Assembly: GCF_030269445.1 (NCBI RefSeq)
Contig: NZ_BSTJ01000001.1
Location: forward strand, 87,898 to 151,897
DNA length: 64,000 nt
DNA from: Actinoallomurus iriomotensis
GTDB lineage: Bacteria > Actinomycetota > Actinomycetes > Streptosporangiales > Streptosporangiaceae
Direction of reading: 5' to 3'
The position numbers were made by a program, and so were the translations under genes. Position 1 is the first letter of the stretch. Every line of letters starts with the position of its first letter. The notes beneath the pieces are model-generated. The model searched no databases. It saw nothing but the letters and a program-made list of their open reading frames with translations, and was not told the origin of the DNA. Shown one piece after another: positions 46,274 to 54,987 of this stretch.

Positions 46274-46477
46274 CTACAGCGGGCGGACCTGGTCCGCCTG
46301 CGGGCCGCGGTCGCCTTGGACGACCTCGAACTCCACACGCTGATTGTCCTCGAGCGAACGGAAGCCGGAGGTGGCGATCGCCGAGTAGTGCACGAAGACA
46401 TCCGGTCCGCCGCCGTCAATGGCGATGAAGCCGAAGCCCTTGTCGGCGTTGAACCACTTCACGGTGCCCTGCGCCAT
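46274..46477 (-). CDS. csp: cold-shock protein
   Basis: A 67-residue single cold-shock domain that binds single-stranded RNA/DNA and melts mRNA structure. RNP1 (KGFGFI, 13-18) and RNP2 (VFVHYS, 27-32) are intact. ATG 46477 has AAGGAG seven bases upstream. It is monocistronic with its own terminator and about 285 bp of upstream sequence, which suggests a long regulated leader as in other cold-shock genes. Confidence 0.97.
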   Translation of the reverse strand: MAQGTVKWFNADKGFGFIAIDGGGPDVFVHYSAIATSGFRSLEDNQRVEFEVVQGDRGPQADQVRPL

Positions 46478-46565
46478 GCCTTACTCCTTGTGGGACAAAC
46501 AGACCCACACTTCATGGGCCACTTATCGGTTGCTGCGAAGCGTGGTGTCCCTGAGAAGCAGAAAC

Positions 46566-46594
46566 ACGCCCGCTAGTCATCGGTCCGCGGGCGT
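46566..46594 (-). promoter_or_regulatory. hairpin in the probable cold-shock mRNA leader
   Basis: ACGCCCGC (46566-46573) pairs with GCGGGCGT (46587-46594) across 13 bases, about 90 bases upstream of the cold-shock start. Whether it lies in the mRNA depends on the unmapped promoter. Confidence 0.35.
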
Positions 46595-46763
46595 CTGGCA
46601 AACGAACGCTGGAACTACGACTACAACCGCTGGGGAGCCTACCAACATCGGGGCCCTCTCACACATGGCCGGGCGAAAATCGGCTTTTCGCCGTCTCTCC
46701 CCGCCCGCGAAACCGGCCGCTCACCAGTCGCGATTTATATATCCGCAAATAGTTCTTTCATGG

Positions 46764-48608
46764 TCAGGAGCGGAGCTGGGCGGCCCACGAGGCGTACAGC
46801 TCGGCGTACCGGCCCGGCCGCTCGACGAGTTCCGCGTGCGGGCCCCGCTGCACGATGCGCCCCCGGTCGAACACGATGACCTCGTCGGCGGCCTCGGCCG
46901 TGGAGAGCCGGTGGGCGATGGAGATCGCGGTACGGCCCCGGGTGATGCCCTCCAGCGCCCGCTGGAGCCGCACCTCCGTGGCCGGGTCGACGGCGGAGGT
47001 CGCCTCGTCGAGCACCAGCAGGTCGGGGTCGGCGAGGTAGGCGCGGGCCAGGGCGACGAGCTGCCGTTCGCCGGCCGACAGCGACTCCCCGCGCTGGCCG
47101 ACGGCGCTGCCGAGCCCGTCCGGCAGGCTCTCCACCCAGTCGGCCAGGCCGAGCTCGGTGAGCGCGAGCATGACGTCCTCGTCGGTGGCGCCGGGCCGCC
47201 CGTACCGGATGTTGTCGGCGAGCGTGGCGTCGAACAGGTACCCGTCCTGCGGCACCATCACGATCCGCTCGCGCAGCGAGGAGAACCGCACCTCCGGCAG
47301 TGGCACCCCGTCGATGCGCACCCGCCCCGACGTCGGGTCCATCAGGCGGGTCAGCAGCTTGGCGAACGTCGTCTTGCCCGAACCCGTCTCACCCACGATC
47401 GCGACTCTCGCCCGCGGCGCGATGCGCGCGGACACCTCGTGCAGCACGGTGGGCCCGCCCGGATAGGCGAAGGAGACGTCGTCGAAGACCACCTCGATCG
47501 CGCCGCGCGGCAGCTCCACGCCGTCCTCGCCGGGGTCGGCCACGTCCGGCTCGGTGTCGAGGACGTCGAGGACGCGCCGCCAGCCGGCGATGGCGTTCTG
47601 CGCGTCGGTGAGCACCTCGGTGGCCACCTGCATGGGGCTGACGAAGAGAGTGACGAGGAACAGGAACGCGACGAGACGGCCGGCGGTCAGGTGGCCGCCG
47701 ACGCCCATCGCGGTGCCCGCCACGACCACGCCGGCCGTCGCGAGGGCGGCGACCAGTTCGGTCGAGGGGAACGTCGCGGCGACGAGGGTCTGGGCCCGGG
47801 TCTGGGCGTCGCGGTAGGAGTCGACGGACGCGTCGATGCGGCGTGCGGTGCGGTCCTCCGCCCCGTACGCGCGGATCACCGAGGCGCCGACGACCGACTC
47901 GCCGACGGCCGACAGCATCTCGCCGACCCGCTCGCGCACGACGCCGTACGCCCGCGACAGCCAGCGCTGGAAGTACCGCAGCGTGAACGCCAGGGGCAGG
48001 AACACCACCCACACGAGCAGCGCCAGCGGCCAGGAGTAGATCAGCATGAGGACGCTGGCCACCACGAGCTGCCCGCCCGCGATGATGATCATCAGTCCGC
48101 CGTACTGCATGAAGTTGCTGATCTGGTCGACGTCGGTGGTCACCCGCGAGACCAGGCCGCCGCGCCGCTCCGCGCTCTGGGTCAGCGTCGACAGGTCGTG
48201 GACGTGCCGGAACGCGCGGACGCGCAGGGCCGCCAGGCCGCTCTCGCTGGTCCGGTACAGACGGACGTTCATCCGGTACGCCGCGAGCGCGGTGACGAGC
48301 ACGGCGGCGCCGCAGACCAGCACGGCGGTGCGGATGAAGCCGATGTCCGGGCCGCCGGGCGAGCTCAACCCGCGGTCGAGGGTCTGCTGGACCGCCACCG
48401 GCACGACGATGCGCCCCACGGTGGCGACGAACGCGAGCGCCAGCGTGACGCCGATCCCGCGGTGGAACTCCGGGGTCAGGCTCAGGCCGGTACGCAGCGT
48501 GGCCAGGCCGGACGCCTTGCCCGTCCCGATGCCGGTGCCGCCCCGGCGGTTCGCCGGCGCCTCCTCGTCCGGTCCGGCGTCCGCCGTCCTGGTGTCCGTG
48601 ACGCTCAC
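46764..48608 (-). CDS. ABC exporter half-transporter, catalytically canonical partner
   Basis: The 614-residue protein has six membrane helices followed by an ATPase domain. Walker A GETGSGKTT, Walker B with the catalytic Glu (DEATSAVDP, E535) and the switch His (AHRLST, H566) are intact, but the signature is LSAGERQ instead of LSGGQ. This is the pattern expected of the consensus-site subunit in a heterodimeric exporter, whose altered signature faces the partner's weak site. GTG 48608 overlaps the partner's stop by four bases (GTGA). The frame is open far upstream but that is the partner gene read in another frame. Cargo (drug, lipid or peptide) unknown. Confidence 0.93.
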   Translation of the reverse strand: MSVTDTRTADAGPDEEAPANRRGGTGIGTGKASGLATLRTGLSLTPEFHRGIGVTLALAFVATVGRIVVPVAVQQTLDRGLSSPGGPDIGFIRTAVLVCGAAVLVTALAAYRMNVRLYRTSESGLAALRVRAFRHVHDLSTLTQSAERRGGLVSRVTTDVDQISNFMQYGGLMIIIAGGQLVVASVLMLIYSWPLALLVWVVFLPLAFTLRYFQRWLSRAYGVVRERVGEMLSAVGESVVGASVIRAYGAEDRTARRIDASVDSYRDAQTRAQTLVAATFPSTELVAALATAGVVVAGTAMGVGGHLTAGRLVAFLFLVTLFVSPMQVATEVLTDAQNAIAGWRRVLDVLDTEPDVADPGEDGVELPRGAIEVVFDDVSFAYPGGPTVLHEVSARIAPRARVAIVGETGSGKTTFAKLLTRLMDPTSGRVRIDGVPLPEVRFSSLRERIVMVPQDGYLFDATLADNIRYGRPGATDEDVMLALTELGLADWVESLPDGLGSAVGQRGESLSAGERQLVALARAYLADPDLLVLDEATSAVDPATEVRLQRALEGITRGRTAISIAHRLSTAEAADEVIVFDRGRIVQRGPHAELVERPGRYAELYASWAAQLRS

Positions 48609-50389
48609 GCCGGCACCCCTTCGCTCTCGTCGTCCTCGTCGCGTTCGTAGGCGGTGACGAGGTTTCGGTAGCCCACGGAGCGTTCGAGCAGCTCCGCGTG
48701 CGGGCCCTGGCCGGCGACCCGGCCGCGTTCGAGGTAGATGACATCGTCGGCGAGCTCGATCGTCGCCTTGCGGTACGCCACGACGACCACGGTCGCCTCC
48801 GAGTCGCGCAGGCCGCTGAGGATGCGGGCCTCGACCTGCGGGTCCACGCTGGAGGTCGCGTCGTCGAGGATGAGCAGGCGGGGCCGGCGTACGAGGGCGC
48901 GGGCGAGGGCGAGCCGCTGCCGCTGCCCGCCGGACAGGGTCGCGCCGCGCTCCCCCACCCGCGTGTCGAGGCCGTCCTCCAGCGCGGAGACGAAACCGTC
49001 GGCCTGGGCGAGCCGGAGCGCCTCCCACACGTCGGCGTCCGGGACGTCGAGTCCGAGCGTGACGTTGCCGCGCACCGTGTCGTCGAACAGGTAGGTCTGC
49101 TGCGGGACCACCGCGGTCGTGTGCGCGAGGCCGCCGCGTTCGACGTCGCGCACGTCGACGCCGTCGAGGAGCACGTCGCCGCTCGCCGGGTCGACGAGCC
49201 GTACGAGCAGGTTCGTGAGGGTGGACTTGCCCGAGCCGGTGGGGCCGACCAGGGCGATGGTGTGGCCCGGCTCGGCGGTGAAGGCCACGTCGTGCAGAAC
49301 GTCGCCGTCGGTGTAGCCGAACCGGATGGCGCGCACCTCCAGGCGGGCCGGGCCGTCGCCGGTCAGCGTCCGGTCGCCGTACGGGAGCTCGCCGGTGGCG
49401 TCGAGGACGCCGCGGACGCGGTCCCAGCCGACCACGCTGCGCGGCACCTCGGCGAGCACCCAGCCGAGCGCGCGGATCGGGAAGGCCAGCAGCGTGAACA
49501 GGTACGCCACGTGCACGAGGTCGCCCGCGGTCAGGTCGCCGGCGCGCAGGCGGATCGAGCCGACGAGCAGGACGGCGAGCACGCCGAGGTTCGGCAGCGC
49601 CTCCAGGATCGGGTCGAACAGGCCTCGCACGCGGCCGACCGCGATGTTGGCGTCGCGCAGTTCGTCGGCGACCGCGGCGAACCGCTCGGTCTCGTCGGCC
49701 TCGCGGCCCAGGGTCTTGACGACGAGGGCACCGTCGAAGCTCTCGTGCGCGACCTCGCTGACCTCCGCGCGCAGCTGCTGTGCCCGTGCCGCGATCGGCG
49801 CGAGACGCCGCTGGTAGACGACGTTGAGCCCGGCGATCGCGGGGAAGACGAGGAAGCCGACGACGGCGACCATGACGTCGGTCGCGAGGATCTCGATCGC
49901 GGCGATGAGGAGCATCAGGACGACGCCGGTGGCCATCGGCAGGGGCGCGATCGGCGCCCACGCGGCCTCCACGTCGGCGTTGGCGTTGGACAGCAGCTGC
50001 CCGGTGGGGTGGCGGTGGTGCCAGGCGAGCGGCAGGCGGAGGTACTGGCGGGTGACGGCCCGGCGGTAGGTCGCCTGCATGTTGTACTGCATCATCCCGG
50101 CGAACAGGCGCCGGCCGGCGACGCCGAGGGCCTTCAGCGCGGCCACGCCGACGATGGACAGGGCGCCGAGCGTCAGCACTCCGGCGGTCGTGTGGCCGTG
50201 CTCGAAGGCCGGCAGGACGACCTTCTCGGTGACCCGGCCGAGGACCCACGCGCTCGCGACGGTCATGGCGGCGTACAGGCCGCTGAAGACGACGGCGAGG
50301 ACGAAGAGGAGCGGTTCGGCCCGGACGGCGACTCCCAGCACCCGCATCCCTTTGCGCAGGATGTCGGATGTCACCTTCTGCGGCATCAA
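48605..50389 (-). CDS. ABC exporter half-transporter, degenerate ATP-site partner
   Basis: The 594-residue protein is a six-helix membrane domain fused to an ATPase. Walker A GPTGSGKST and signature LSGGQRQ are canonical, but the catalytic Glu after Walker B is Asp (LLILDDATS, D510) and the switch His is Tyr (VAYRKA, Y539). In known heterodimeric exporters these changes define the non-hydrolysing site. With the downstream gene it should form one ABC1-ABC2 pump. ATG 50389 (or 50386); GAGAGGGG lies upstream. Divergent from the TIGR03085-like gene. Confidence 0.93.
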   Translation of the reverse strand: MMPQKVTSDILRKGMRVLGVAVRAEPLLFVLAVVFSGLYAAMTVASAWVLGRVTEKVVLPAFEHGHTTAGVLTLGALSIVGVAALKALGVAGRRLFAGMMQYNMQATYRRAVTRQYLRLPLAWHHRHPTGQLLSNANADVEAAWAPIAPLPMATGVVLMLLIAAIEILATDVMVAVVGFLVFPAIAGLNVVYQRRLAPIAARAQQLRAEVSEVAHESFDGALVVKTLGREADETERFAAVADELRDANIAVGRVRGLFDPILEALPNLGVLAVLLVGSIRLRAGDLTAGDLVHVAYLFTLLAFPIRALGWVLAEVPRSVVGWDRVRGVLDATGELPYGDRTLTGDGPARLEVRAIRFGYTDGDVLHDVAFTAEPGHTIALVGPTGSGKSTLTNLLVRLVDPASGDVLLDGVDVRDVERGGLAHTTAVVPQQTYLFDDTVRGNVTLGLDVPDADVWEALRLAQADGFVSALEDGLDTRVGERGATLSGGQRQRLALARALVRRPRLLILDDATSSVDPQVEARILSGLRDSEATVVVVAYRKATIELADDVIYLERGRVAGQGPHAELLERSVGYRNLVTAYERDEDDESEGVPA

Positions 50390-50485
50390 ATCCCCTCTCG
50401 CGGCCGGTAACAGGGCCGATAATCCCTATCACGCGAAACCGCCGGGTTATTCCGCTGCCGGGCGACGAGGCTTACGATCACGAGG

Positions 50486-51124
50486 GTGGCGAACCAGAAC
50501 TGGGCACGTGCCGAGCGCGATGCGCTGTGCGACCTGCTGGCCGAGACCGGCCCGGACGCCCCGACGCTCTGCGAGGGCTGGACCACCGGTGACCTGGCGG
50601 CCCACCTGGTGTTGCGCGAACGCCGTCCGGACGCGGCGCCGGGCATCATGGTGCCGCTGCTGGCCGGGCGCACCGAACGGGTGCAGCGGCGGATCCTCGC
50701 CGAGACGCCCTTCCCCCGGCTGGTCGGCCTGCTCCGCCAGGGACCGCCGGCCTGGTCGCCGATGGGGCTGCCCGGGATCAACGGCGTGGCCAACACGGTG
50801 GAGTTCTTCGTCCACCACGAGGACGTACGCCGGGCGCGGTCCGAGTGGGAGCCCCGTCAGCTGTCCGCCGCCTTCGAGGACCTGCTGTGGCGGCGGCTGT
50901 CGGCGGGCCGGTTCCTCCTGCGGCGCGTGCCGGTCCAGGTCACCCTGGCCGAGCCGGAGGGACGCACCCAGCGGCTGACCAAGAACGGCAAGCAGGCCCG
51001 CGTCCACGGCCTGCCGAGCGAGCTGACGCTCTGGACGGCGGGCCGCGGGCGGGCGGCGCGGGTCGAGGTGACCGGCGAGGCCGAGGCCGTCAACGTGCTG
51101 TCCCAGTCGCGCTGGCGCATGTGA
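50486..51124 (+). CDS. TIGR03085-like protein of the DinB/mycothiol-dependent superfamily
   Basis: The 212-residue protein has the N-terminal four-helix DinB/maleylpyruvate-isomerase-like fold (ERDALCDLLAETGPDAPTLCEGWTTGDLAAHLVLRERRP; candidate metal ligand H in AAHL) and VEFFVHHEDVRR with two further histidines, matching the actinobacterial TIGR03085 family. The C-terminal half contains RLTKNGKQARVHGLPSELTLWTAGR, typical of mycothiol-linked sterol-carrier-like tails. The reaction is unknown. GTG 50486. In relatives this gene lies near hisI and hisF. Confidence 0.8.
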   Translation: MANQNWARAERDALCDLLAETGPDAPTLCEGWTTGDLAAHLVLRERRPDAAPGIMVPLLAGRTERVQRRILAETPFPRLVGLLRQGPPAWSPMGLPGINGVANTVEFFVHHEDVRRARSEWEPRQLSAAFEDLLWRRLSAGRFLLRRVPVQVTLAEPEGRTQRLTKNGKQARVHGLPSELTLWTAGRGRAARVEVTGEAEAVNVLSQSRWRM

Positions 51125-51157
51125 CCGGCCCCACGTCGCGAACCGGTCACGGCGCGG

Positions 51158-52630
51158 TCAGGCGGCGACGGCCTCGCGGTCGGGTTCCGGCGCGGCCGAC
51201 GGCTGCGGGGAGCGCACCAGCAGCAGGACGATGATCCCGGCGGCCAGGCCCAGCCCGGCCGCGACCGCGTAGACCGTGTTCAGGCCGGAGGCGGCGGCGG
51301 AACGCACGATCGGCAGGTGCGGCGCCCGTCCGCCGCCGACCGCGCCGGCCATGCCGTGCGGGTCGGGCACGTGGCCGGTGAGGACGTGCTCGACGCGCGC
51401 TCGCATGAGGACGCCCAGCACCGCGACGCCGAGGGCGTACCCGAGCTGGCGCGAGGTGTTCAGCGCGCCGCCGGCCATGCCGCCGCGCTCGTGCGGGGCC
51501 GCCGCCATCGCCGCCGACGACAGCGACGGGATCGCCAGGCCCACGCCGACGCCGCCGACCACCAGGCCCGGCGTGATCGCGGTCCACGTGGATCCGGCGG
51601 ACAGCACGCCCTGCAGGCCCGCCCCGGCTCCGATCAGCAGCAGGCCGATCCCGATGGTCAGCCGCGGCGGGACGCGGTGCAGGACCCGCGCGCCGGCGGC
51701 GGAGACGACGAACGACGTCGCCGCCATGGGCACGAGCGCCAGCCCGGCCTTCACCGGGCCGAGGCCCAGGACGGTCTGGAGCCAGACCGAGGTGAAGGCC
51801 AGGCAGGCGAACGCCGAGGCCATCAGCAGCGCGCCGCCGAGCATGATCGCGCTGAATGAGGGGCTGCGGAACAGCGCCAGGTCCAGCAGCGGGCGGCGGG
51901 TCCGCAGTTCGACGGCGACGAAGACGACCAGAGCCAGGGCGGCCAGGCCGAACATCGCCAGCGGGAGCGTGGCGGCGAACCCGTCGCCGCCCGCGCGGAT
52001 CAGTCCGTATGTCAGCGCGCCCGCGCAGACCGTGAACGAGCACAGGCCGCCCACGTCCGGCCGCGCGCCGGGCGTGCGTCCCGTCTCGCGGACGCGGGCG
52101 AGCGTGAGCGCGACGGTCACGGCGGTGACCGGCAGGTTGACCAGGAAGATCGCCCGCCAGCTCACGTGTTCGGTGAGCAGGCCGCCGAGGACCGGGCCGC
52201 CGGCCGCGGCGACGCCGTTGACCGCACCCCACACGCCGAAGGCCACGCCGCGGTCCCGGCCGTGGTAGGTGCTGTTGAGCAGGGCCAGTGTGGTCGTGAA
52301 CATCGCCGCCCCGCCGATCCCCTGCACGGCGCGGGCGGTGATCAGGGTCGCGGCGTTCGGGGCCAGGCCGCACGCCAGCGAGGCGGCGGCGAAGATCACC
52401 AGCCCGGCCACGTACACGCGCCGCCGGCCCAGCAGGTCGGCCAGCGCGCCGGCGCCGAGCAGCAGTGCGGCCAGCGAGAGCGCGTAGATGTCCAGCACCC
52501 ACTGCAGGCCCGAGAACGAGGCCCGCAGGCTCCGCGCCATCGGCGGCAGCGCGACCGTGACGATCGTGACGTCCACGAGCAACATGAACGCCCCCAGGCA
52601 GATCGCCACGAGGGGCAACCACTTGCGCAT
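51158..52630 (-). CDS. MFS drug efflux transporter (DHA2 / EmrB-QacA type)
   Basis: The 490-residue protein has about fourteen membrane segments. Motif D1 (LLVDVTIVTVALP) in TM1, motif A (GALADLLGRRRVYVAGL), motif B (ITARAVQGIGGA) and antiporter motif C (GPVLGGLL) are all present, so it is probably a proton-driven multidrug exporter. ATG 52630 starts at the first membrane helix; the frame is open far upstream in sequence belonging to the divergent genes. It is divergent from the double-Lrp regulator, which may control it, with 108 bp between the starts. Confidence 0.93.
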   Translation of the reverse strand: MRKWLPLVAICLGAFMLLVDVTIVTVALPPMARSLRASFSGLQWVLDIYALSLAALLLGAGALADLLGRRRVYVAGLVIFAAASLACGLAPNAATLITARAVQGIGGAAMFTTTLALLNSTYHGRDRGVAFGVWGAVNGVAAAGGPVLGGLLTEHVSWRAIFLVNLPVTAVTVALTLARVRETGRTPGARPDVGGLCSFTVCAGALTYGLIRAGGDGFAATLPLAMFGLAALALVVFVAVELRTRRPLLDLALFRSPSFSAIMLGGALLMASAFACLAFTSVWLQTVLGLGPVKAGLALVPMAATSFVVSAAGARVLHRVPPRLTIGIGLLLIGAGAGLQGVLSAGSTWTAITPGLVVGGVGVGLAIPSLSSAAMAAAPHERGGMAGGALNTSRQLGYALGVAVLGVLMRARVEHVLTGHVPDPHGMAGAVGGGRAPHLPIVRSAAASGLNTVYAVAAGLGLAAGIIVLLLVRSPQPSAAPEPDREAVAA

Positions 52631-52738
52631 CGGTGTTTCCCTTCCTCCGTCGGGGCCTCCCACGATCCCGGCCGACGGCGAACCGACATAGCCGGACGGC
52701 GATGAACGGCGGTTCTCGACTCCGGATACGCTCTGGCG

Positions 52739-53716
52739 GTGGAATCCGTCATTCTGGACGACCTCGACCGGCGCCTGGTGCACGCGCTGAACATCGACCC
52801 GCGCGCGCCCTTCGGCCGCATCGCCGACGTGCTCGGCGTCTCGGACCAGACCATCGCGCGCCGCTACCGGAGGCTGCGCGCCTCCGGGCTGGTGCGGGTG
52901 GTCGGCTCGGTGGACACCGCGCGGCTCGGCTACACCACGTGGGTGATCCGGCTGCGGTGCACGCCCGACGCCGCCGGCCCGGTGTCCGCGGCGCTGGCCC
53001 GGCGCACGGACACGTTCTGGGTGCACCTGCTGTCCGGCGGCACGGAGATCGCCTGCGGCACCACGGTGCGCACGGCGGAGGAACGCGGCGCGCTGCTGCT
53101 CCAGCGTCTGCCGCGCACCGGCCGGGTGTCGTCGGTCACCGCGCACTCCCAGCTCCACCTCTACGTGGGCGGCCGGATCACCTGGCCGGGCGCCGTCGCG
53201 GCCCTGTCGGCGGAGGAGGCGGACCGGCTGCGGCCCGAGCCCCCGCCGCCTCCGGGCGAGGGCCCGGTCGTGCTCGACGACGGCGACCGGGCGCTGCTCG
53301 ACGCGCTCGCCCTGGACGGGCGCACCGGCCACGCGGAGCTGGCGGCGGCCACCGGCTGGTCGGAGTCGACCGTCCGGCGGCGCATGGACCGGCTCGTCGC
53401 CGGAGGCGTGCTGTTCTACGACGTCGACGTCCCGCCGGAGGCGCTCGGCTACCACGCCGAGGCCCGGCTGTGGATGTCGGTACGGCCGGCGCACCTGGCG
53501 TCGGTGGGCCGGGCGCTCGCCGGCCACGTCGAGGTCACCTTCGCGGCCGCGACCACCGGCCCGACGAACCTCATGGCGGGCGTGGTCTGCCGCGACGACC
53601 AGGCCCTCTACCGCTATCTGACCGAGCGGATCGGCGCGCTGGAGGGCGTCGAGCGGCTGGAGACGGCACCCGTGATCCGCACCGTCAAGCGAGGCGGGCC
53701 GGTCCTGAAGCCGTAA
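52739..53716 (+). CDS. tandem Lrp/AsnC-family transcriptional regulator
   Basis: The 325-residue protein contains two complete Lrp/AsnC units in series: HTH 1 (about 7-52, LDDLDRRLVHALNIDPRAPFGRIADVLGVSDQT) with a ligand-binding domain, then HTH 2 (about 177-220, LDDGDRALLDALALDGRTGHAELAAATGWSEST) with a second ligand-binding domain. Normal Lrp proteins are about 150 residues with one unit. Start GTG 52739 has a TACGCT only eight bases upstream, which suggests a leaderless mRNA. The divergent MFS gene is the likely target. Confidence 0.9.
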   Translation: MESVILDDLDRRLVHALNIDPRAPFGRIADVLGVSDQTIARRYRRLRASGLVRVVGSVDTARLGYTTWVIRLRCTPDAAGPVSAALARRTDTFWVHLLSGGTEIACGTTVRTAEERGALLLQRLPRTGRVSSVTAHSQLHLYVGGRITWPGAVAALSAEEADRLRPEPPPPPGEGPVVLDDGDRALLDALALDGRTGHAELAAATGWSESTVRRRMDRLVAGGVLFYDVDVPPEALGYHAEARLWMSVRPAHLASVGRALAGHVEVTFAAATTGPTNLMAGVVCRDDQALYRYLTERIGALEGVERLETAPVIRTVKRGGPVLKP

Positions 53717-53757
53717 TTTGCTTGCCCGTTTTGTAGTCCGGTGCGCATCCTGCGAAC

Positions 53758-54987
53758 GTGACAGACATCGTCCTTCATCCAGCGGAATCGCTGCACGGCC
53801 GCCTGCAGCGCGGTCGGGGCTGCGCGGCACGCCGCGCAGCCGGCACACCCGGTACGGGCGAACTCGTCTACGACTGCGTCGTCCACGACCCCCGGTGGGA
53901 CACGCTCGAAGACCGCGGCCTGTACTACGCGCGGCTGATATGTGACCTCGAACTCGGCCTCGGCCCCCTCGTCGCCCACCTGTTCGATCCGGTGGACCAC
54001 GACGACCCCGACGAGGACCGCACCAACCTCGCCGTCGACGTCCTGGCCCGGCTGGTCCGGCTCGGCCGGCTGGAGGCGGCCGCTCCCCTGCGCCGATATG
54101 CCCGCGAGGGCGGCAACTGGTACGCCGCCCTCGCCGAACTCGTCGAGCTGGACGACCCGACGCTGGCCGAGGGGCTGGACGAGGTCGCCGCGGCCCGATG
54201 TGACGACCACGAACTGGCCTGGTTGTGCGGCGTGGACGGCGCGGTGACGCGAAAATGGGCCGCACGCCACCCGCGCATCGCCGCCGCCCGCAGGCCCGAG
54301 CTACGTTCGCACGAGCCACGGGCCGCGCTCTCCGGGCGTACCGACGACGACCTGGCCGCCCTCGCCCGCGGGCACGGCGAGGAGGTCACGGCGGCCATCC
54401 TCGAACTCGGCCGCCGCCGCAGCCCCCTCGTCCTGGACCTGGCCGAGGAACTCCTGCCGGGCGGCGCCCACGACGGCCCGCTGTGCCGGGCCGTACGCGA
54501 CCTGGGCGCCCGCGCGCTCCCCCGGGCGCGCGAGTGGACCGCCGAGCGGCGCCCCTACCAAGACGTCGGCATCGACGTGCTCGCCGCGCACGGCACGGAG
54601 CTGGACGCGCCGCCGCTGCTGGAGGCGCTGGAGACATGTCTCGCCGAAGAGGACTGGGACCTGGCGGGCGTGCCCGCCGACGGGCTCGGCCGGCTGCGAT
54701 CACGCCGCGCGATCCCGCCGCTGCTCCACGCCTGGGAGCACAGCGCGAGCTCCGGACTGCGCGTCCACGTCCTCGGCGCGCTCACCGCGATCGACCCGCA
54801 CGTGGCCGAGCCGTACCTGCTGGAGGCCCTGTGGGACTGCGAGGACGGCGCGCGCCGGATCGCCGCCGGGGCCGTGCCTCTCGAGGGCGAGGCACGGGAC
54901 CGGCTGCGGCGCCTGCGGCACGAGGACGCCGAAGAGCCGTGCGTACGCTCCGCGGCCTCCGGCCGGCTGGTCAGCGGCCGACGCTGA
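53758..54987 (+). CDS. helical-repeat (HEAT-like) protein of unknown function
   Basis: The 409-residue protein has no signal peptide or membrane segment and is rich in Ala, Leu, Arg and Asp. Repeating amphipathic helix pairs are visible, for example AVDVLARLVRLGRLEAAAPL and, towards the C-terminus, RAIPPLLHAWEHSASSGLRVHVLGALTAIDPHVAEPYLLEALWDCEDGARRIAA-type units of about 30 residues, which suggests an alpha-solenoid. No catalytic motif was seen. GTG 53758; its last 17 bases overlap the converging monooxygenase gene. Role probably in protein interaction. Confidence 0.7.
   Translation: MTDIVLHPAESLHGRLQRGRGCAARRAAGTPGTGELVYDCVVHDPRWDTLEDRGLYYARLICDLELGLGPLVAHLFDPVDHDDPDEDRTNLAVDVLARLVRLGRLEAAAPLRRYAREGGNWYAALAELVELDDPTLAEGLDEVAAARCDDHELAWLCGVDGAVTRKWAARHPRIAAARRPELRSHEPRAALSGRTDDDLAALARGHGEEVTAAILELGRRRSPLVLDLAEELLPGGAHDGPLCRAVRDLGARALPRAREWTAERRPYQDVGIDVLAAHGTELDAPPLLEALETCLAEEDWDLAGVPADGLGRLRSRRAIPPLLHAWEHSASSGLRVHVLGALTAIDPHVAEPYLLEALWDCEDGARRIAAGAVPLEGEARDRLRRLRHEDAEEPCVRSAASGRLVSGRR

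Noticed and set aside
46764-50432. Apparent 1222-residue single protein covering both ABC transporter genes
   Set aside because: Only the last 614 residues are ABC-like. The upstream part is the other ABC gene read in the wrong frame, and the two genes overlap by GTGA in the normal way.
52631-54319. N-terminal extension of the MFS protein to over 1000 residues
   Set aside because: The extension is antisense to the Lrp and HEAT-like genes, Arg/Pro/Gly-rich and not hydrophobic; the MFS protein starts properly at 52630.
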